Source of the DNA: an uncultured Microbacteriaceae bacterium | GTDB taxonomy: Bacteria; Actinomycetota; Actinomycetes; Actinomycetales; Microbacteriaceae | Length of the DNA stretch: 59,583 nucleotides | Direction: 5' to 3' | Assembly: GCA_937124545.1 (NCBI GenBank) | Contig: CAKZKU010000209.1 | Span: 1 to 59,583 of the forward strand | In this document: piece by piece, positions 48,995 to 57,107 of the stretch | How the letters are laid out: each line of letters opens with the position of its first letter | Numbering within the stretch: the first letter of the stretch is position 1 | The notes under the pieces: model-generated | Seen by the model: only the letters and a program-made list of their open reading frames with translations | Databases searched by the model: none | Told to the model about the DNA's origin: nothing | Translations under genes and position numbers: made by a program

Positions 48995-50682
48995 TGGCGG
49001 CTTCGCATGACTGGCGACGACTGTATGAGGACATTCTTGGGGTAAGTCCCGCGAAGAGTCCAAATGCGGACGGTTGGGTCCCAGCATGCTGCCCCCTGCA
49101 CGAAGACCGTCGCCCCTCATTCGCTTACAACGTCACCCATGGCGGGTTCAAGTGCCAAGGTTGCGATGCGAGTGGGTCTGGTATCGACGCCTACGGACTG
49201 CTAAAGATTCCCGGTTACCAACAGGGATCTCCAGGCATGAAGAAAGAGGCTAACCAGTCGATACACGAAGTCCTTGGGACGAAGCGATACGAGGCCAAGA
49301 GGACCTCCAATCGGAAGGGAAAGCTCCCTACCGAGAATGAGGTCCGAATGGCCTCGAAACTTCTCCTATCGTCTCCCGAGCCTCTTCACGTAGCGGAGTC
49401 TCGGCGTCACTGGTCCAAAGAGACCATGGCCGACCTATTGGTCGGATGGGACGAGAAGGACGGGCGATACCTGTTTCCGATTTACCGCAATGGGCAGATT
49501 GAGAATGTGCGCAAGTACATGCCTGGAGCTAAGGATCGGAAAGTGATCGGGATCTGGAATCGCAACGGAGCCGTAACTTGGCCCGAGAAGGCCCTCCAGT
49601 GCGAGGATGATGTTTGGGTTTGGATCATGGAGGGCGAAGCGGACACCGTCGCCGCTAGGTCGCAGGGTTTGGAAGCCGTAGCGTTCTGCACTGGGGCTGG
49701 AACGATTCCTAAGAATGAGCTGACAAGGTTTCAGGGGAAAAAGGTTGTTGTCTGTTACGACGCAGACGACGCGGGAAGGAAGGGCTCGAAGAAGCTGGGA
49801 AGCGCGCTAATGCGCTACACTCCAGAGATCAAGATTCTCGACCTCTCTGAGGCGGCCAAAGCTGCCGGCAAGGAGGATTGGGGAGGGGACTTCACAGACT
49901 GGCTAGTTGACGGCTTGCCCATAGAGAAGCTGCTTGGGTTCGTTGAGAAGCTGGGAGTCGCCGACCCCAAGAAAGCCAACACGGCAAAGAGTGGGGTCAT
50001 CTACAGGCCCAGGATCAAAGACTCGGTTACTGCACACTTCCACCACAAGCCGATCGAGCTGGAATCGGTCATGGTGGTCGCGAAAAGCGAAGCCCCATTC
50101 ACAGTGCACAGAGAGGCGACTGTTTACTGCCCCCTGTCGGACTCGAAGAAGATCTGCAACTTGTGTCCGCTCAAGCTTGGCAACCAGATCCCCTGGAAGC
50201 CGAAGCCAAATTCAAGCGAGTACATGCACCAGATCGGCGTGACCGACAAGGCTAAGAAACTAGCCGTCCAGCATCAGATTGGCGCCGCCTGCACAGCTTT
50301 CGAGTTTGCCCGAGAGAAGCTAGATTCTGTTTACGAACTGGTGATCTCGAACACGATCGACTCTTGGTCTAAAGTAGACCGATCCGAGTCTGACAACGAC
50401 CAGCTAACGGTCTATGCCTTCGGAAGTTTTGAGCTGAACCGAAGCTACTGCATGAAGGGAACCAACGCGACCGACCCGAAGAACCAGTCTGCCAGGCTGC
50501 TCCTGACGGACACTAGGTCGGTCGTTGACCCACTAGAGGATTTCAGCATCGATCCCACGGACAAGCTCGACTTGGAGATTTGCGGCTTGTTCGACATAGA
50601 ATATCCTTCCGAAACTGAAGATCCGATTGGGTTCGACAGCGAGGAGGAGATCGAAGACCTTCTGAAGGGCGAGGCGATATGA
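48994..50682 (+). CDS. DNA primase with CHC2 zinc finger, TOPRIM and MCM N-terminal-like domain
   Basis: 562 residues; ATG overlaps the upstream TAA. CHC2 finger: CCPLHEDRRPSF with C33, H36, then FKCQGCDASG with C54, C57. TOPRIM: IMEGEADTVAA (about 209-219) and VVCYDADDAGRKG (about 249-261). From about 330 a segment (GVIYRPRIKDSVTAHFHHKP, then CPLSDSKKICNLCPLKLG) has OB-fold/zinc features like the N-terminal part of MCM, which here is missing from the ATPase gene. It makes primers for host polymerase. Confidence 0.8.
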   Translation: MAASHDWRRLYEDILGVSPAKSPNADGWVPACCPLHEDRRPSFAYNVTHGGFKCQGCDASGSGIDAYGLLKIPGYQQGSPGMKKEANQSIHEVLGTKRYEAKRTSNRKGKLPTENEVRMASKLLLSSPEPLHVAESRRHWSKETMADLLVGWDEKDGRYLFPIYRNGQIENVRKYMPGAKDRKVIGIWNRNGAVTWPEKALQCEDDVWVWIMEGEADTVAARSQGLEAVAFCTGAGTIPKNELTRFQGKKVVVCYDADDAGRKGSKKLGSALMRYTPEIKILDLSEAAKAAGKEDWGGDFTDWLVDGLPIEKLLGFVEKLGVADPKKANTAKSGVIYRPRIKDSVTAHFHHKPIELESVMVVAKSEAPFTVHREATVYCPLSDSKKICNLCPLKLGNQIPWKPKPNSSEYMHQIGVTDKAKKLAVQHQIGAACTAFEFAREKLDSVYELVISNTIDSWSKVDRSESDNDQLTVYAFGSFELNRSYCMKGTNATDPKNQSARLLLTDTRSVVDPLEDFSIDPTDKLDLEICGLFDIEYPSETEDPIGFDSEEEIEDLLKGEAI

Positions 50683-50990
50683 AGATCCCATGGGACAAGT
50701 TCGGGAAAACGGAGAACCTCATTCCGAGGTGCAACCTGTTCGACCTACGGAACTACCCCCTGGTATACATCCACCACCTTCGAGAGTCGATCATGGGAAT
50801 CGAGGAAGAGAGCAAGGAGAAATACCTCGGAGTACGGGGTAAGTGTAAGTCTTGCATCTACAAAGTGGCCTGCTTCGACTTGTCCCGGGTGTCCCGGTCA
50901 AGCGACGAGGTGGGTAGGATTGCTGCCCGCATGAGGCGAGCAGCTAGGAAGTTGGATAGCGATGAGAGCCTCAATTTACGATCGAGGTAA
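50679..50990 (+). CDS. Small zinc-binding protein, 103 aa
   Basis: ATG overlaps the primase stop (ATGA). CKSCIYKVACFD at about residues 56-67 forms a Cys cluster. Basic C-terminus. Between primase and MCM genes, so probably a replication accessory. Overlaps the next gene by 29 bases. Confidence 0.6.
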   Translation: MKIPWDKFGKTENLIPRCNLFDLRNYPLVYIHHLRESIMGIEEESKEKYLGVRGKCKSCIYKVACFDLSRVSRSSDEVGRIAARMRRAARKLDSDESLNLRSR

Positions 50991-51291
50991 TTACCAGATC
51001 ATGAACCTTGAGTTCGACGGTGCTGAAGGTGCTGTGGTCGTTGTTCCGATCCGTTTGCACAGCGAGTCGAACGTTAGGGCCGTCTCGGAAATTCTTGAGC
51101 GCAACTCGATCTCCTACCAGGTCGAGGACAATTCGGAGTCGGGCTTGACGACGGAAGCGGCTCAAGTTCTTCACATTGGTGAACTGGTTCCGTCTGGTCA
51201 ACAGGGAGAGCCAGTTCAAGCTGGCGGAAGCTACGGCGCCGAGTCAGATACCGACCAAGGTGGGGACCTTAGCGACGACGGCGAGGAGTAA
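50962..51291 (+). CDS. Hypothetical protein, 109 aa
   Basis: ATG 50962 inside the preceding gene. N-terminal beta-rich half (YQIMNLEFDGAEGAVVVVPI), acidic Gly-rich tail. Ends directly before the MCM-like gene. Function unknown. Confidence 0.6.
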   Translation: MRASIYDRGNYQIMNLEFDGAEGAVVVVPIRLHSESNVRAVSEILERNSISYQVEDNSESGLTTEAAQVLHIGELVPSGQQGEPVQAGGSYGAESDTDQGGDLSDDGEE

Positions 51292-52647
51292 GTGGCTGGC
51301 TCCATCGAATCGGTCATGGGAGCGCTTTATGACGATCTGGAGACAAACGTCGCCAGGGTGTCGGGGCGGCGCGAGCTGATCGAGGCAGTTGACATTGTTT
51401 ATCACTCACCCTGTGCGTTTTCGTTTCAGGGACGAATGATCAACAAGGGTGCGATGGAGCTTCTGGTCATAGGAGATACCCGTACCGGTAAGACTTCAAC
51501 GATCACCGAGATCATGAATCACTTCCGGTGCGGGGACTTCATTTCGGGCGATTCCGTAACAATGGCTGGGCTTCTCGCGGGCGTGGACGAGGGCGCAAGA
51601 GGTCGTTTTGTACGTTCTGGTCGGTTGCCGCTGAATCATCGCGGCCTGATCACGATCGACGAAGCGAACGAGCTCGATCCGGAACTAGTGGGCAAGATGT
51701 CGAGCGTTAGGAGTTCGGGTGTGCTGGATATCGTCAAGATTTCCTCAGTGCGCTTGAACTGTATCGTTCGTCAGATTTGGATAGCGAACACGAAGGGAGA
51801 CAAGACTCTAGCTCAGTACCCGTACGGTATTGAGGCCGTGATGGACTTGATCGACAAGCCTGAGGATGTAGCTCGCTTCGACATGGTGATTGGATACTCA
51901 GAGTCGGACGTAGACCGAGAGGCTCTCTTCCGTCCCTCTCGAGAGTGGTCGAAGCTACCTCACAGGTACAACTCGGAGTGCTGCCATTCGATCGTGCGCT
52001 GGGCATGGAGCCGTAAGGTTGACGACATCGTGATTAGCGACGAGACCGAGGACGCGATACTTGAGGTCGCGGAGGCCCTTTCTGGAGAGTACGACCCGTC
52101 GATACCGATCATGATCCCAGCAGAATCTCGGATCAAGGTCGCTAAGGGGGCTGTCGCGGTCGCTGCTCGTTGCTACTCGACAGACCAGCAGCGAGAGAAG
52201 GTGATTGTTCGTCCGGAGCACGCGACCTACTACGGAGACGCATTCCGCAGAATCCATTCTGTCCCGAGCATCCGTTTTGACGCTTGGACCCGGAAGGAGT
52301 TTGCCGGTAGCGCCGACCAGCAGGAGAACGTCGAGAAGATCATTTACGCATTGGGAACTCAGGGTTGCGAAGCCTTGTTGGCGCAGAAGTATGTCTCAGC
52401 CAGGCGACTCATGGAGATCTTCGGGAATCGCGAGCATGGAGAGCGAGCGTTCCAGCTCATGACCCTTGCCCGTGTGATCCGCAAGAGCAAGAGAAACGCG
52501 TACCTGAGCAGTGACTTCGTGAACCAGGTTCGGGCGGAGTTCGAGAGGGGATCTTTGGGCGACGTCCCTAGTGGGCACTCGCTCATGACGTCCGACAAGG
52601 GCAACGACTGGCTTAATAGCCGGCCGAGGGAAGAAGGGCTGTTTTGA
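51292..52647 (+). CDS. MCM-like AAA+ ATPase (replicative helicase candidate)
   Basis: 451 residues from GTG 51292. Walker A GDTRTGKT (61-68) in an MCM-like context, then GDFISGDSVTMAGLLAGV (81-98), comparable to the MCM GxYVSGxxxxxAGLTAxV segment, Walker B LITIDEANELD (119-129), sensor IANT (164-167) and Arg finger ARFDMVI (194-200) in the RFD of MCM proteins. The usual MCM N-terminal OB domain is absent; only about 50 residues precede Walker A. C-terminal 150 residues may be winged helix. Proposed phage replicative helicase. Confidence 0.8.
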   Translation: MAGSIESVMGALYDDLETNVARVSGRRELIEAVDIVYHSPCAFSFQGRMINKGAMELLVIGDTRTGKTSTITEIMNHFRCGDFISGDSVTMAGLLAGVDEGARGRFVRSGRLPLNHRGLITIDEANELDPELVGKMSSVRSSGVLDIVKISSVRLNCIVRQIWIANTKGDKTLAQYPYGIEAVMDLIDKPEDVARFDMVIGYSESDVDREALFRPSREWSKLPHRYNSECCHSIVRWAWSRKVDDIVISDETEDAILEVAEALSGEYDPSIPIMIPAESRIKVAKGAVAVAARCYSTDQQREKVIVRPEHATYYGDAFRRIHSVPSIRFDAWTRKEFAGSADQQENVEKIIYALGTQGCEALLAQKYVSARRLMEIFGNREHGERAFQLMTLARVIRKSKRNAYLSSDFVNQVRAEFERGSLGDVPSGHSLMTSDKGNDWLNSRPREEGLF

Positions 52648-53312
52648 CAACTAACGCGGTTGAGGACCGAATGAGGGGAATCGCAGAGAAGCAAGGAGAG
52701 ATCCTTGGCAGCCACGAAGCGGCATTCGCTCCGCTTCTGATCAATGAGTTCTACGGCCTGGAGACCGAGCGCCTTGCGCTCATGAACCACGAACAGCTCG
52801 TTGAATGGCTGAAGGTCTGCGCTCCGTTCCTTTCCGGGATTGGCAACGAGCTGAGCGAGGAGTCTTGCAGGTCTTTCTGCTTCTTGGCTTTGGTGCAGCT
52901 CCAGATCTTGAGTGCTGGCAACTTTGCTGTCACCTCGGACCCGGCGGCGGAAAGGCCTAGGGCTGAGATTAGCCCCACGAAGCCCCAGACGGCTATGGAC
53001 GAGCAGTCTGTCAAGTCTGGAAAGCTTGAGAAGCACCCAACGACAGGGAAGCCTGTCGACGAGGGGGCCTCATGGGACAGTATGTGCCTGAAGGCGCTAA
53101 CGTTCCGGCATTACTCCGAGGAGGAGCTCGCTCGGGCGCTCAAGAAGCGCTTGGGCGAAGGCAAGAGCATGGATCGCTTCAACAACTACGAGGTGAACCT
53201 AAGGCGGGTCCAAAGCCTTGTGGATCGACTGAGGTCGAAAACAATCAGGGGTTGGAAGCTTGATACCGAGGGTGGCAAATACAAAGCCGTAAGGGATGAG
53301 GAGAGCTTTTGA
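52644..53312 (+). CDS. Hypothetical replication-region protein, 222 aa
   Basis: TTG 52644 overlaps the MCM stop. An N-terminal helical part (LLINEFYGLETERLALMNHE), a disordered Pro/Lys middle and a C-terminal helical domain with a putative DNA-binding pattern (NNYEVNLRRVQSLVDRLRSK). A helicase loader is a reasonable idea from position; no motif supports it. Confidence 0.55.
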   Translation: MTTNAVEDRMRGIAEKQGEILGSHEAAFAPLLINEFYGLETERLALMNHEQLVEWLKVCAPFLSGIGNELSEESCRSFCFLALVQLQILSAGNFAVTSDPAAERPRAEISPTKPQTAMDEQSVKSGKLEKHPTTGKPVDEGASWDSMCLKALTFRHYSEEELARALKKRLGEGKSMDRFNNYEVNLRRVQSLVDRLRSKTIRGWKLDTEGGKYKAVRDEESF

Positions 53313-53707
53313 GTTTGAACATGCAGGCGGTAGAGGCGCCAGGGTGGGAAGACGTTGAGAGGCCTCGGGTGATCGTGGTATCGCCCCTGGCGGCTCGTGA
53401 AGGAAGGACGGTCGAGGATCACGAAGAATACCTAGGCCGTTGCCTAGAGCACTGCCTTCTCAACGGTTGGGCACCCATGGCTGGCCACGGTCTCTTCCCG
53501 AGGTTCTTCCCGGACAGCGACCCCGAGCAGGTAGAACGCTGCATGCAGGCCCAGTGGGCTTGGACTCCCAGCGCATCTTTCATTGCAATCTTCAACGATT
53601 ACGGAGTTGCTGGGCGAATGCTTGACGACCTTAGGTTTTACCGGACCTTCGACGTCGATATCCGATTCATAAGAATCGGCAAGAACAAGAAGAGGAAGAG
53701 AAAATGA
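53309..53707 (+). CDS. DUF7768/nucleoside deoxyribosyltransferase-like protein
   Basis: TTG 53309 overlaps the upstream stop. RPRVIVVSPLAAREG near residue 19, then EEYLGRCLEHCLLNGWAPMA and a Phe-rich part with ERCMQAQWAW, matching the Rossmann fold of DUF7768/DUF4406 proteins related to nucleoside 2-deoxyribosyltransferases. It may act on nucleotides; activity unproven. C-terminus very basic (KNKKRKRK). Confidence 0.7.
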   Translation: MSLNMQAVEAPGWEDVERPRVIVVSPLAAREGRTVEDHEEYLGRCLEHCLLNGWAPMAGHGLFPRFFPDSDPEQVERCMQAQWAWTPSASFIAIFNDYGVAGRMLDDLRFYRTFDVDIRFIRIGKNKKRKRK

Positions 53708-54120
53708 AGGAAGCAGTTAAGTCCCTAAGCGAGTGCGTGCGCATGCTTGCTTCGGCCCTGATCGCTCAATCAGGGGGCCCCGAGAGCCTCGACGACGAAG
53801 TCAAGGGGTACATTGCACAGGCGAAGGGGCACATGGACAATTTTGGCAAGTTGATCGAGGCTGCTCCAGGTCAGCCACAGGCAGGTCAGCAGCGCAAGCC
53901 TTCGGAGAAGGCAGACTCGGATGAGGAGAAGAGGAGGACCGCTTTTCTTCTAGAGCACTTCCAGAACGACGCCGACCCTGGCGTGCTCAACGACTTCGAA
54001 TCGAGCGTCCACGAGACCTGCCTAGGGAAGTTTGAGCAGTGGGGCAACATCAGCAAGAAACAGCTGGCCGTCCTAGTTAAAGCCTACGAACGGATTTACC
54101 CGGGACAGCCCATGAAATAG
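53704..54120 (+). CDS. Hypothetical protein, 138 aa, last gene of the replication operon
   Basis: ATG overlaps the upstream TGA. Helical N-terminal half (VKSLSECVRMLASALIAQSG), a charged middle and a C-terminal HFQNDADPGVLNDFESSVHE segment. No family recognised. Followed by a strong terminator. Confidence 0.65.
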   Translation: MKEAVKSLSECVRMLASALIAQSGGPESLDDEVKGYIAQAKGHMDNFGKLIEAAPGQPQAGQQRKPSEKADSDEEKRRTAFLLEHFQNDADPGVLNDFESSVHETCLGKFEQWGNISKKQLAVLVKAYERIYPGQPMK

Positions 54121-54147
54121 CGGCTCCCTTCACAATGGGCCAACGTG

Positions 54148-54184
54148 TCGCCGGGGAGGCCTCGTCCTTCCCGGCGATTTTTTT
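54148..54184 (+). terminator. Terminator of the replication operon
   Basis: CGCCGGG near 54149 pairs with CCCGGCG ending at 54176, with AGG/CCT inside, then A and seven T. Confidence 0.9.
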
Positions 54185-54197
54185 GTGCGGAACCCAC

Positions 54198-54226
54198 TCG
54201 ACAGTACCGAAGTACTGTTGTAGAAT
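54198..54226 (+). promoter_or_regulatory. Operator-bearing promoter P6
   Basis: TCGACA (54198-54203), 17 bp, TAGAAT (54221-54226). Palindrome copy ACAGTACCGAAGTACTGT (54201-54218), 16/18 to consensus. AAGGAGG and TTG 54258 follow. Confidence 0.8.
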
Positions 54227-54257
54227 CCTGGTGTTGAGAGGCAGCAAAGGAGGAAAT

Positions 54258-54359
54258 TTGGAAGACCAGTTTGATCTTTCGGACGTTTCGGGCATGAACC
54301 CGTGGGCCCTTGGTGCGGTCGTTTTCTTGGTCTTGGCTCTAGTTTGGTTGGTGGCGTAA
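54258..54359 (+). CDS. Very small membrane protein, 33 aa
   Basis: TTG 54258 with AAAGGAGG 4-11 bases upstream, the best Shine-Dalgarno of this operon. Residues 3-14 polar, then one transmembrane helix (ALGAVVFLVLALVWLVA). Its TAA overlaps the next ATG. Too short to place in a family. Confidence 0.6.
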   Translation: MEDQFDLSDVSGMNPWALGAVVFLVLALVWLVA

Positions 54360-54700
54360 TGGATCTGTCTCAGGAGCGAAATCTCATGGACGTTGTCGAA
54401 GCGTACTCGCGTGGAGACGTTCACCTCCAGGCCATCTATGGGAGCAAGCTCAGCCTGATGACGGTTGCTTGCCACGCCCTGGGCCTGACCAAGCACCCTG
54501 TCGAGGACTGGAGGCTCCCGATAGAGGCGCAGGTTAGGGTTGAGGAAATGACCGGTATTGACACCAGGACAATCGATGTTTGGGAGGATCGGAATGCGAG
54601 TTTCGATTGGGTGGCTGACCGGCTACTCGCGGGGGCTGCCTCGCAGAGTTCCGATCACGTCTCAGACTGCGAAGATCAACCGCCATGCCGCAGGACATAG
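54359..54700 (+). CDS. Hypothetical protein, 113 aa
   Basis: ATG overlaps the upstream TAA (TAATG). Helical, with SYGSK-like segment DVHLQAIYGSKLSLMTVACH and an acidic C-terminal region. Family unknown. Confidence 0.6.
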   Translation: MDLSQERNLMDVVEAYSRGDVHLQAIYGSKLSLMTVACHALGLTKHPVEDWRLPIEAQVRVEEMTGIDTRTIDVWEDRNASFDWVADRLLAGAASQSSDHVSDCEDQPPCRRT

Positions 54701-54906
54701 ACAAGCTTTTAGCGCGTCTGGCGGGCGCTGTCGAAAAGCTGTCAAAGGCTGTCGCTGAGAACACTAAGTCAAACCTGGCTCTGAACGCTTCAATCAAAAG
54801 GATGGCAGAGGCTCACGAGCCAAAAGAAGAAGTCCTAGAAGAGGGAGAGATCGAATGGAGTGCAGAAGTTGCGAAGGACGTCGTTCAGGAGAGTCATTCC
54901 GAATGA
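54685..54906 (+). CDS. Small coiled-coil protein, 73 aa
   Basis: ATG 54685 inside the end of the upstream gene. Heptad pattern in residues 3-35 (DIDKLLARLAGAVEKLSKAV), then an acidic tail. Unknown role. Confidence 0.6.
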   Translation: MPQDIDKLLARLAGAVEKLSKAVAENTKSNLALNASIKRMAEAHEPKEEVLEEGEIEWSAEVAKDVVQESHSE

Positions 54907-55313
54907 ACGCGGAGATCGGTGAGATCTGCTATATCCCATGCAATGATCCGAAGAGCGAGTGCGGAGTCGTTGGTGGCCGGTTCTACATCCTCCCCATGGT
55001 TGTCTGCGGCGTCGATCATAGGGGAATCCAGCTGACGGACTTATGGAACATTTCTCTCCCCTGCATCCTTCCGGGGCACGTCCCGGTGTCCAACAACATG
55101 CAGGACGCAATACAGAGCCTGTTGTTCATGATCGAGAGCGAGATGGGCCGTGTCAGCGAACTTTTTGAGGACGACCAGAGCGAGAGCCTTGGAGCCTACC
55201 TTGAGAAGCTTGGCGATTGGCACGGCGAAGCCTACCTGAGGTCCGCCAGGACTAGTGACCGAAATGACTGGGTTGAAGTCGATAGTCTTAAGAAATCGCT
55301 CAGGGCTCGTTGA
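54903..55313 (+). CDS. Hypothetical protein, 136 aa
   Basis: ATG 54903 overlaps the upstream TGA (ATGA). Beta-rich N-terminal half (GGRFYILPMVVCGVDHRGIQ), helical C-terminal half. Its TGA (55311-55313) falls inside the -35 of the next promoter. Function unknown. Confidence 0.65.
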   Translation: MNAEIGEICYIPCNDPKSECGVVGGRFYILPMVVCGVDHRGIQLTDLWNISLPCILPGHVPVSNNMQDAIQSLLFMIESEMGRVSELFEDDQSESLGAYLEKLGDWHGEAYLRSARTSDRNDWVEVDSLKKSLRAR

Positions 55314-55338
55314 CAGGCCTGCGGTACTGTGGGACCAT
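55310..55338 (+). promoter_or_regulatory. Operator-bearing promoter P7 (RHH operon)
   Basis: TTGACA (55310-55315) overlaps the stop of the previous gene; 17 bp; GACCAT (55333-55338). Palindrome copy ACAGGCCTGCGGTACTGT (55313-55330), 15/18, intact in its right half. Drives 55364-55853, including the RHH protein. Confidence 0.7.
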
Positions 55339-55363
55339 CCCGCTTGTGGGAAAGGAGCACGAT

Positions 55364-55627
55364 TTGACCGCAAAGCCCATCAATCTTGTTGAGGTCCAAG
55401 CAAGGCTCACGGAGAGCGACGTTAGGACACTCGTAAATGGTTTCGTTCACAATGCCACCATCAACAGCAACGTGGTTCTGAACCTTGGCAATGGCGCCGA
55501 GATCAGGGTCCCGATCACGCTGGCGCTAAAGCTCACGCCCTTCGGGTTTGGGCCAGAAGGAGGGAAATCGATCGGAGTAAAAATAAACAGCAACGTAGGG
55601 GTGAAGGAGGAAATGCGAGGTGGCTAA
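55364..55627 (+). CDS. Hypothetical protein, 87 aa
   Basis: TTG 55364 has GAAAGGAG 8 bases upstream, so it is preferred to the longer frame. Beta-rich (NATINSNVVLNLGNGAEIRV). Overlaps the next gene by 8 bases. Could be a partner of the RHH protein; unknown. Confidence 0.6.
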   Translation: MTAKPINLVEVQARLTESDVRTLVNGFVHNATINSNVVLNLGNGAEIRVPITLALKLTPFGFGPEGGKSIGVKINSNVGVKEEMRGG

Positions 55628-55853
55628 GAAAAAGTCCAAGAAGTCCCTGAAAGCGGACGATGGCGACCTCAAGCAGTCCTCGATCCACTTCCGACCAGAG
55701 GTCCACCGACGAATTCAAGACATCGTTCACAAGGTGAAAAGGGTTCACCCCCAGTTCTCGAATTCAGTTTTTGTGGAAAACGCCGTGATCACTGCGATCA
55801 AGAAATTTGAAGGCAACGAGCACCGCCTCGGGGTCGATCGAGCTGAGATCTAA
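55620..55853 (+). CDS. Ribbon-helix-helix DNA-binding protein, 77 aa
   Basis: GTG 55620. Very basic N-terminus (AKKKSKKSLK), then SSIHFRPEVHRRIQDIVHKV and the second helix FSNSVFVENAVITAIKKFE: one beta strand and two helices as in Arc/MetJ/CopG repressors, with the SNS turn before helix B. These dimers bind short palindromes through the strand. It lies in the P7 operon, whose promoter carries the palindrome, so it is a candidate regulator of that site family, possibly of itself. Binding is not shown. Confidence 0.7.
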   Translation: MAKKKSKKSLKADDGDLKQSSIHFRPEVHRRIQDIVHKVKRVHPQFSNSVFVENAVITAIKKFEGNEHRLGVDRAEI

Positions 55854-55889
55854 GACCTTGGATACTGTTCACTTCTTTATGGCGCTTTT

Positions 55890-56495
55890 ATGGGTCGTGC
55901 TCTTGGTGCGGCAATCCGGGCGCTTTTCGGATTGGATAAACCGGTGACTAACCCAAAGGACTACCAGGCCCAGGACCTGTTCCGATACTACCGCGAAGAC
56001 CACGCCCTCGATCGTTGGCCTAGGAACCTTTTGCAGGAGTTCAAAAACCTAGGCCTGCGAGTTCTGAACGTAGGCTGTGGTCGCGCTGAGTCTGTCTTGG
56101 CGGACTCAACCTGGATCGGCGTAGACTTCAACCCAGATCTTCGGAGGATTTGGGAGGTGGTGGGGGTCGAGCGACAGTGCCATGTCGCTGACGTTCAGAT
56201 GATACCGAGCCTATTTAAAGAGGACGAGTTCGACGTCTCCTATTCATGCGACTTCCTGGAGCATGTCAACCCGAGGCTCGCGCTGGAGACGATCCAGGCG
56301 ATGAAGCACGCTGCCCCTGCAGGATTCCACATCATAGATCATGCAGTTCAGTCGGGGTTCCGAGGCGTTAATGGGGACAACCTGCACCCCTCAGCTCACC
56401 TGCCGGGGAGCACCTGGCTAGCGTACGTAGACGAAGAGGGAGCTAAGTTCGAAGAGTTCGGCCCTAGACATTGGTTGCTCTCGTGGGGCATGTAA
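55890..56495 (+). CDS. SAM-dependent methyltransferase (class I)
   Basis: 201 residues from ATG 55890 (poor ribosome-binding site). Motif I LRVLNVGCGRAESV, acidic motif II IGVDFNPDLR, and the CDFLEHVNPR motif typical of class I/Methyltransf_11 enzymes. No DNA-methylase motif (NPPY or DPPY) visible, so a small molecule, glycan or protein target is likelier than DNA. Confidence 0.75.
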   Translation: MGRALGAAIRALFGLDKPVTNPKDYQAQDLFRYYREDHALDRWPRNLLQEFKNLGLRVLNVGCGRAESVLADSTWIGVDFNPDLRRIWEVVGVERQCHVADVQMIPSLFKEDEFDVSYSCDFLEHVNPRLALETIQAMKHAAPAGFHIIDHAVQSGFRGVNGDNLHPSAHLPGSTWLAYVDEEGAKFEEFGPRHWLLSWGM

Positions 56496-56752
56496 GCTGG
56501 GATTCTAGGGTTCCAGATGGAAGCCTCCCCGCTTGCTTTGTCACCAACGATGGGGACTCGCTCATTGGTCACATTGGCGAGGAGTTCGCCGCCACTGGGT
56601 CATTCTACGAATGCTCGCTCCTTGAGCGTGGAGCCTCCAACGACGACAGCACTCGGGTGTTCGTTGTTTGTGAGGCAAGCTCTTTGGGAGTACGGCTTGT
56701 CGAGAAGCACGCCTGCAAGGAAGGAGAGGACTTCTGGAGCCGGGGAGAGTAA
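56471..56752 (+). CDS. Hypothetical protein, 93 aa
   Basis: Frame open from TTG 56471 or GTG 56483; the methyltransferase gene's end overlaps it. Beta-rich (PACFVTNDGDSLIGHIGEEF) with a short C-terminal part. Start uncertain. Function unknown. Confidence 0.5.
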   Translation: MVALVGHVSWDSRVPDGSLPACFVTNDGDSLIGHIGEEFAATGSFYECSLLERGASNDDSTRVFVVCEASSLGVRLVEKHACKEGEDFWSRGE

Positions 56753-56805
56753 AAGAGGGCACAGGGGGCTCAGAGGCTTCTCTCAGGGCATGGGTTGTCA
56801 GAGAG

Positions 56806-57090
56806 ATGAAGGCCAGGGGCTGTCTCGCGTGGTCCATAGAGTGTGCGGTGCCCGGCTTCCCTGACGTAGTTGGGGTTGCCCCAGGCGGCAAGTTCATAGC
56901 GATCGAGACGAAGAAGAAGGGAGGTGTGGTATCCAAGGTCCAGGCTGGGGTTTTAGCTGCAATGGAGAAGAAGGGCGCTGCCTGTGCGGTGATTGCGAGT
57001 CGGGATCAAGCCCGAACCTTTTTCCAGCACCACGGACTTCTGAAGCCTTCGGGGGGCGGTCCAAGGCGATTGGAGCAGCTCGGAAGCTAG
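56806..57090 (+). CDS. VRR-NUC-type nuclease
   Basis: 94 residues from ATG 56806. GFPDVVGVAPGGKFIAIETK followed by KKGGVVSKVQAGVLAAMEKK gives the VRR-NUC/PD-(D/E)XK pattern: D, then E-x-K and a conserved Q. In-frame sequence upstream (SEASLRAWVVREMKARG) also looks like the family N-terminus but has no start codon, so the annotated start may be truncated or non-standard. Stand-alone VRR-NUC proteins act on branched DNA. Confidence 0.75.
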   Translation: MKARGCLAWSIECAVPGFPDVVGVAPGGKFIAIETKKKGGVVSKVQAGVLAAMEKKGAACAVIASRDQARTFFQHHGLLKPSGGGPRRLEQLGS

Positions 57091-57107
57091 CGGTCACGGC
57101 CGCCGCT

